Shown: piece after piece, positions 60,358-64,000 of the stretch | How the letters are laid out: the number at the start of each line of letters is the position of its first letter | Numbering within the stretch: the stretch's first letter is position 1 | Source of the DNA: Streptomyces sp. TSRI0281 | GTDB lineage: Bacteria > Actinomycetota > Actinomycetes > Streptomycetales > Streptomycetaceae | DNA: 64,000 nucleotides | NCBI RefSeq assembly: GCF_001905125.1 | Contig: NZ_LWLE01000035.1 | Coordinates: 314,113-378,112, forward strand | Reading direction: 5' to 3' | The notes under the pieces: model-generated | What the model was told of the DNA's origin: nothing | What the model saw: the letters and a program-made list of their open reading frames with translations, nothing else | Databases searched by the model: none | Translations under genes and position numbers: made by a program

Positions 60358-60898
60358 GTATTCCACCTTTACAGGGGACGTACGAATCCGAGGGGACGCA
60401 CCACGGTGTGCGCCGCTCCGTCACCCTCGACGTTAACGGCGGCCGGTCCCCGGCAGCCACGGCGCGCGGACGGCTCACCGGGTCCGGCGGCTCCCGCCCC
60501 GCCCGCCCCCCGCAACCTCCCCCAGGCGCCCCAACGTTCCCGCGCGCATTCTTCCGCCTCACCGTTCACCTGCGGGTTTGGCCGGTTTCACCCCCGCACG
60601 CGGCCTTGTGGACCTTCGCACCACAGGGAAGGCTGCCGGGTGGCGCCGCAGAGCGGGTACCCGGAATCCGCCGGGGCGCCCCGGCCCCGTACGCCCACCG
60701 GGGCGCGCGCGGGAGCCCGGCTACGACCGAGTAGTTAACACGGGCGCCGGATTGCCCACCCGAAGACACGGGGAAGGCTTTCCCGGTACGCAGCCCGAAC
60801 CAGGCCCGCACACGTTCTCCGTGCACGTTCTCCGTGCCCGAACCCCCGCGCTCCTCCCCCTTCGAGTGCCATTGGAGTGAACGCGGACAGGAGCGGCC
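60358..60898. promoter_or_regulatory. Divergent regulatory region between glgP and glgE
   Basis: 541 bp with no convincing gene. It must hold both promoters. A slightly AT-richer stretch with GTAGTTAACACG lies near 60730-60742. The ribosome site AGGAG is at about 60889-60893, just before the glgE start. No clear operator was recognised by eye. Confidence 0.4.
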
Positions 60899-63133
60899 AT
60901 GCCCACAGCCCGTCAGCCGACAGCGGAGCAGCTACAAAGGACAAATCCCTATCATCGCGACATACGCGGTCATATCGCCGCACCTGTGCCGCACCCCGTG
61001 CACGCCGAGCTCCAGCCCCCAGGTGATTCCATGATCGGTCGAATTCCCGTCCTGGACGTCCGTCCTCTCGTCGACTGCGGCAGAAGGCCGGCGAAAGCCG
61101 TTGCCGGTGAGACCTTGCAGGTCACCGCCACCGTCTTCCGCGAAGGCCATGACGCGGTGGCTGCCAACGCCGTGCTGCGCGACCCGAACGGACGTACCGG
61201 CCCATGGACGCCGATGCGTGAACTCGCCCCCGGCACGGACCGCTGGGGCGCCGACATCACCCCGGACACCGAGGGCCGCTGGACGTACACGGTCGAGGCG
61301 TGGAGCGATCCGGTCACCACCTGGCGCCGGAGCGCCCGGATCAAGATCCCGGCGGGCATCGACACCGCCCTGGTGCTGGCGGAGGGCGCGGATCTGTACG
61401 AGCGGGCCGCCGCCGGCGTACCGAAGCGGGACGGGCGCGAGGCGGTGCTGGCCGCGGCCGACGCGCTGCGCGACACGTCCCGTCCGGCCGCGTCCCGGCT
61501 GGCGGCGGCCCTGGCCCCGGCGGCCGACGAGGCGCTCGCCCGCCACCCCCTGCGCGAACTGGTCACCCGCTCACGCCCGCTGCCGCTGAACGTGGAGCGC
61601 CGCCGGGCCCTGTACGGCTCCTGGTACGAGCTGTTCCCGCGTTCCGAAGGGGCCAGGGTGGAGCGGGCGGAGCCACCGGTGAAGCGGGGCCGGGGCAAGG
61701 GCGCGCGCACGGCACCGGCGACACGGACGGCACCGGCCGCGCGGGCCACCGCGGGAGCCGCGACGGATGCGGCGGCGCACACCTCACGCGTTGTCAGCGG
61801 CACCTTCCGTACCGCCGCCGAGCGGTTGCCCGCCGTCGCCGCCATGGGGTTCGACGTCGTCTATCTCCCGCCGATCCACCCCATCGGCACCACCCACCGC
61901 AAGGGCCCCGACAACTCCCTCTCCCCCGGCCCCGACGACCCAGGAGTGCCCTGGGCGATCGGTTCGGCAGCCGGCGGGCACGACGCCGTCCATCCGGAGC
62001 TGGGCACGCCGGCGGACTTCGACCACTTCGTCGAGACGGCCCGCACCCTGCGGATGGAGATCGCCCTGGACTTCGCACTCCAGTGCTCGCCCGACCACCC
62101 CTGGGTGAAGGAACACCCGGAGTGGTTCCACCACCGGCCCGACGGCAGCATCGCGTACGCCGAGAATCCGCCGAAGAAGTACCAGGACATCTACCCGATC
62201 GCCTTCGACAGGGATCTGCGCGGCCTGGTCGCCGAGACGGCGCGCATCCTGCGGTTCTGGATGGACCACGGGGTGCGGATCTTCCGCGTCGACAATCCGC
62301 ACACGAAGCCGGTGGTCTTCTGGGAGAAGGTGATCGCCGACATCAACGGCACCGATCCCGATGTGATCTTCCTGGCCGAGGCCTTCACCCGCCCCGCGAT
62401 GATGCGGACCCTCGGCGCGGTCGGGTTCCAGCAGTCGTATACGTACTTCACCTGGCGCAACACCAAGCAGGAGCTCACGGACTACGTCACCGAGCTGTCC
62501 GGCGAGAGCGCTTCGTCCCTGCGGCCCAACTTCTTCGTGAACACCCCGGACATCCTGCCCGGCTACCTCCAGGACGGTGGCCGCCCGGCCTTCGAGGCCC
62601 GCGCCGTGCTGGCCGCCACACTGTCCCCGTCCTGGGGGGTGTACGCGGGGTTCGAACTGTGCGAGAACACCGCGGTGCGTCCGGGGAGCGAGGAGTACCT
62701 GCATTCGGAGAAGTACCAACTCCGGCCGCGCGACTGGGAGTCGGCCGAGCGCGAGGGCCGTTCACTGGCACCGCTGATCACCTCGCTCAACCGGATCAGG
62801 CGCCGCCATCCCGCGCTCCAGCAGCTGCGCGACGTGCATTTCCACACCGTCGACAACGAGGCGCTGATCGCGTACAGCAAGCGCTCCGGGACGGATGTCG
62901 TCCTCGTCGTCGTGAACCTCGACCCGCACCACACCCAGGAGGCCACGGTCTCGTTGGACATGCCGAAGCTCTGCCTCGACTGGCACGAGACCGTACCGGT
63001 GCGCGATGAGCTCACCGGCGACACCTACCACTGGGGCAGGACCTTCTATGTGCGCCTAGAGCCGGGCATCACGCCCGCGCACATCGTGGTCCTGCGACCG
63101 TCCCCGCCGACCGGAGGGTCACCCACACCATGA
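60899..63133 (+). CDS. glgE: Alpha-1,4-glucan:maltose-1-phosphate maltosyltransferase
   Basis: 744 residues. Adds maltose from maltose 1-phosphate to growing alpha-glucan. The N-terminal domains (GETLQVTATVFREGHDAVAA) precede the GH13_3 barrel. The nucleophile is D465 in RIFRVDNPHTKP and the acid E494 in VIFLAEAFTRP, with the 29-residue spacing expected. The ATG at 60899 has AGGAG; a second ATG at 61031 gives a product closer to known N-termini. Relative to the remembered S. coelicolor protein there is a ~40-residue Ala/Arg/Thr-rich insert around 256-297. Coupled by ATGA to treS. Confidence 0.94.
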   Translation: MPTARQPTAEQLQRTNPYHRDIRGHIAAPVPHPVHAELQPPGDSMIGRIPVLDVRPLVDCGRRPAKAVAGETLQVTATVFREGHDAVAANAVLRDPNGRTGPWTPMRELAPGTDRWGADITPDTEGRWTYTVEAWSDPVTTWRRSARIKIPAGIDTALVLAEGADLYERAAAGVPKRDGREAVLAAADALRDTSRPAASRLAAALAPAADEALARHPLRELVTRSRPLPLNVERRRALYGSWYELFPRSEGARVERAEPPVKRGRGKGARTAPATRTAPAARATAGAATDAAAHTSRVVSGTFRTAAERLPAVAAMGFDVVYLPPIHPIGTTHRKGPDNSLSPGPDDPGVPWAIGSAAGGHDAVHPELGTPADFDHFVETARTLRMEIALDFALQCSPDHPWVKEHPEWFHHRPDGSIAYAENPPKKYQDIYPIAFDRDLRGLVAETARILRFWMDHGVRIFRVDNPHTKPVVFWEKVIADINGTDPDVIFLAEAFTRPAMMRTLGAVGFQQSYTYFTWRNTKQELTDYVTELSGESASSLRPNFFVNTPDILPGYLQDGGRPAFEARAVLAATLSPSWGVYAGFELCENTAVRPGSEEYLHSEKYQLRPRDWESAEREGRSLAPLITSLNRIRRRHPALQQLRDVHFHTVDNEALIAYSKRSGTDVVLVVVNLDPHHTQEATVSLDMPKLCLDWHETVPVRDELTGDTYHWGRTFYVRLEPGITPAHIVVLRPSPPTGGSPTP

Positions 63134-64000
63134 TCGTCAATGAGCCTGTCCACGACACGTTCGAGGACACTCCCGCCAAGGACCGCGATCCCGACTGGTT
63201 CAAGCGCGCCGTCTTCTACGAGGTACTCGTCCGGTCCTTCCAGGACTCCAACGGCGACGGCATCGGCGACCTCAAGGGCATCACCGCCAAGCTGGACTAT
63301 CTGCAATGGCTGGGCGTCGACTGCCTCTGGCTGCCGCCGTTCTTCAAATCGCCGCTGCGCGACGGCGGCTACGACGTCTCCGACTACACCGCCGTGCTCC
63401 CGGAGTTCGGTGATCTCGCCGACTTCGTGGAGTTCGTGGACGCCACGCACCAGCGCGGTATGCGCGTGATCATCGACTTCGTCATGAACCACACGAGCGA
63501 TCAGCACGACTGGTTCCAGCAGTCCCGCAGCGACCCGGACGGGCCGTACGGGGACTACTACGTCTGGGCCGACGACGACAAGCAGTTCCAGGACGCGCGG
63601 ATCATCTTCGTCGACACCGAGACGTCCAACTGGACCTTCGACCCGGTGCGCAAGCAGTACTACTGGCACCGGTTCTTCTCCCACCAGCCCGATCTCAACT
63701 ACGAGAACCCGGCGGTGCAGGAGGAGATCATCTCCGCGCTGCGCTTCTGGCTGGACCTCGGCATCGACGGATTCCGCGTCGACGCCGTGCCCTACCTCTA
63801 CCAGCGCGAGGGCACCAACTGCGAGAACCTCCCCGAGACCCACGACTTCCTCAAGCGGGTCCGCAAGGAGATCGACGCCAACTATCCGGACACCGTGCTG
63901 CTCGCCGAGGCCAACCAGTGGCCGGAGGACGTCGTCGACTACTTCGGCGACTACCGGGCGGGCGGCGACGAGTGCCACATGGCGTTCCACTTCCCCGTGA
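63130..64000 (+). CDS. treS: Trehalose synthase (maltose/trehalose interconverting), 3' end cut
   Basis: N-terminal 290 codons of a GH13 trehalose synthase. WFKRAVFYEVLVRSFQDSNGDGIGDLKG (in part), FVMNHTSDQHDWFQQSR, the nucleophile Asp in GIDGFRVDAVPYLYQREG, and LLAEANQWPEDVVDYFGD are typical. It isomerises trehalose and maltose; a maltokinase then makes maltose 1-phosphate for GlgE. The start ATG overlaps the glgE stop. The gene continues past the window's right edge. Confidence 0.95.
   Translation, partial: MIVNEPVHDTFEDTPAKDRDPDWFKRAVFYEVLVRSFQDSNGDGIGDLKGITAKLDYLQWLGVDCLWLPPFFKSPLRDGGYDVSDYTAVLPEFGDLADFVEFVDATHQRGMRVIIDFVMNHTSDQHDWFQQSRSDPDGPYGDYYVWADDDKQFQDARIIFVDTETSNWTFDPVRKQYYWHRFFSHQPDLNYENPAVQEEIISALRFWLDLGIDGFRVDAVPYLYQREGTNCENLPETHDFLKRVRKEIDANYPDTVLLAEANQWPEDVVDYFGDYRAGGDECHMAFHFPV

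Overview
The window looks like a core-plus-accessory stretch of a Streptomyces chromosome. The DNA is very GC-rich, genes use GTG and TTG starts freely, and neighbours are often translationally coupled through ATGA or GTGA overlaps. The families are typical of the genus: PucR, SseB pairs, GlgE/TreS, lipoprotein L,D-transpeptidases, and an M4 protease with a P domain. From memory, the order oligopeptide permease - SseB - SseB - ATPase - gcvT - gcvH - glyA - sdaA ... EF-hand ... L,D-transpeptidases - glgX ... glgP - glgE - treS follows the S. coelicolor core gene order. No tRNA, rRNA, CRISPR array, complete insertion sequence or prophage was seen.

Layout. 1-3646: the end of an oligopeptide-type ABC permease gene, two SseB-family genes and a small ATPase, all minus strand. 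3813-8463: a tandem glycine riboswitch followed by gcvT, gcvH, glyA and sdaA. This is a glycine cleavage, glycine/serine interconversion and serine deamination operon (gcvP is not here). 8429-9508: a ~1 kb islet with a ribbon-helix-helix/PIN toxin-antitoxin pair, bounded by two 33-bp copies of the last codons of sdaA. 10105-18091: an accessory block with a P450, a type I DAHP synthase whose leader looks like an aromatic amino acid attenuator, a sesquiterpene-type cyclase, a secreted amidase and a PucR regulator. 18255-25332: an acyl-CoA ligase gene preceded by a strong inverted repeat, then a coupled GPH symporter / GH78 rhamnosidase / type-B esterase cassette. 25378-33678: mostly minus-strand envelope and core genes (CopD, EF-hand protein, YncE-like lipoprotein with an aberrant polysaccharide deacetylase, anti-sigma-type ATPase, enoyl-CoA hydratase, two L,D-transpeptidases).

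33858-36080: glgX. 36106-39833: a minus-strand ABC-2 exporter with a NarL-type two-component system. 40065-47452: two consecutive heterodimeric ABC exporter pairs, the second with sharply complementary degenerate ATP sites. 47600-47935: a frameshifted gene relic. 48035-53581: a MacB-like efflux operon divergent from an OmpR-type two-component system, with a perfect palindrome between them. 54049-57400: an M4 metalloprotease and an alginate-lyase-family protein, both secreted. 57694-64000: divergent glgP and glgE-treS, which together with glgX form the alpha-glucan / GlgE / trehalose network. treS runs off the end of the window.

The observations most worth following up are the toxin-antitoxin islet at the 3' end of sdaA, the putative attenuator upstream of the DAHP synthase, the reciprocally degenerate ABC exporter pair, the fadD/PucR inverted repeat, and the duplicated-cysteine lipoprotein of the MacB-like operon. 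Many start codons are inferred from ribosome binding sites and translational coupling, and none was checked by alignment.
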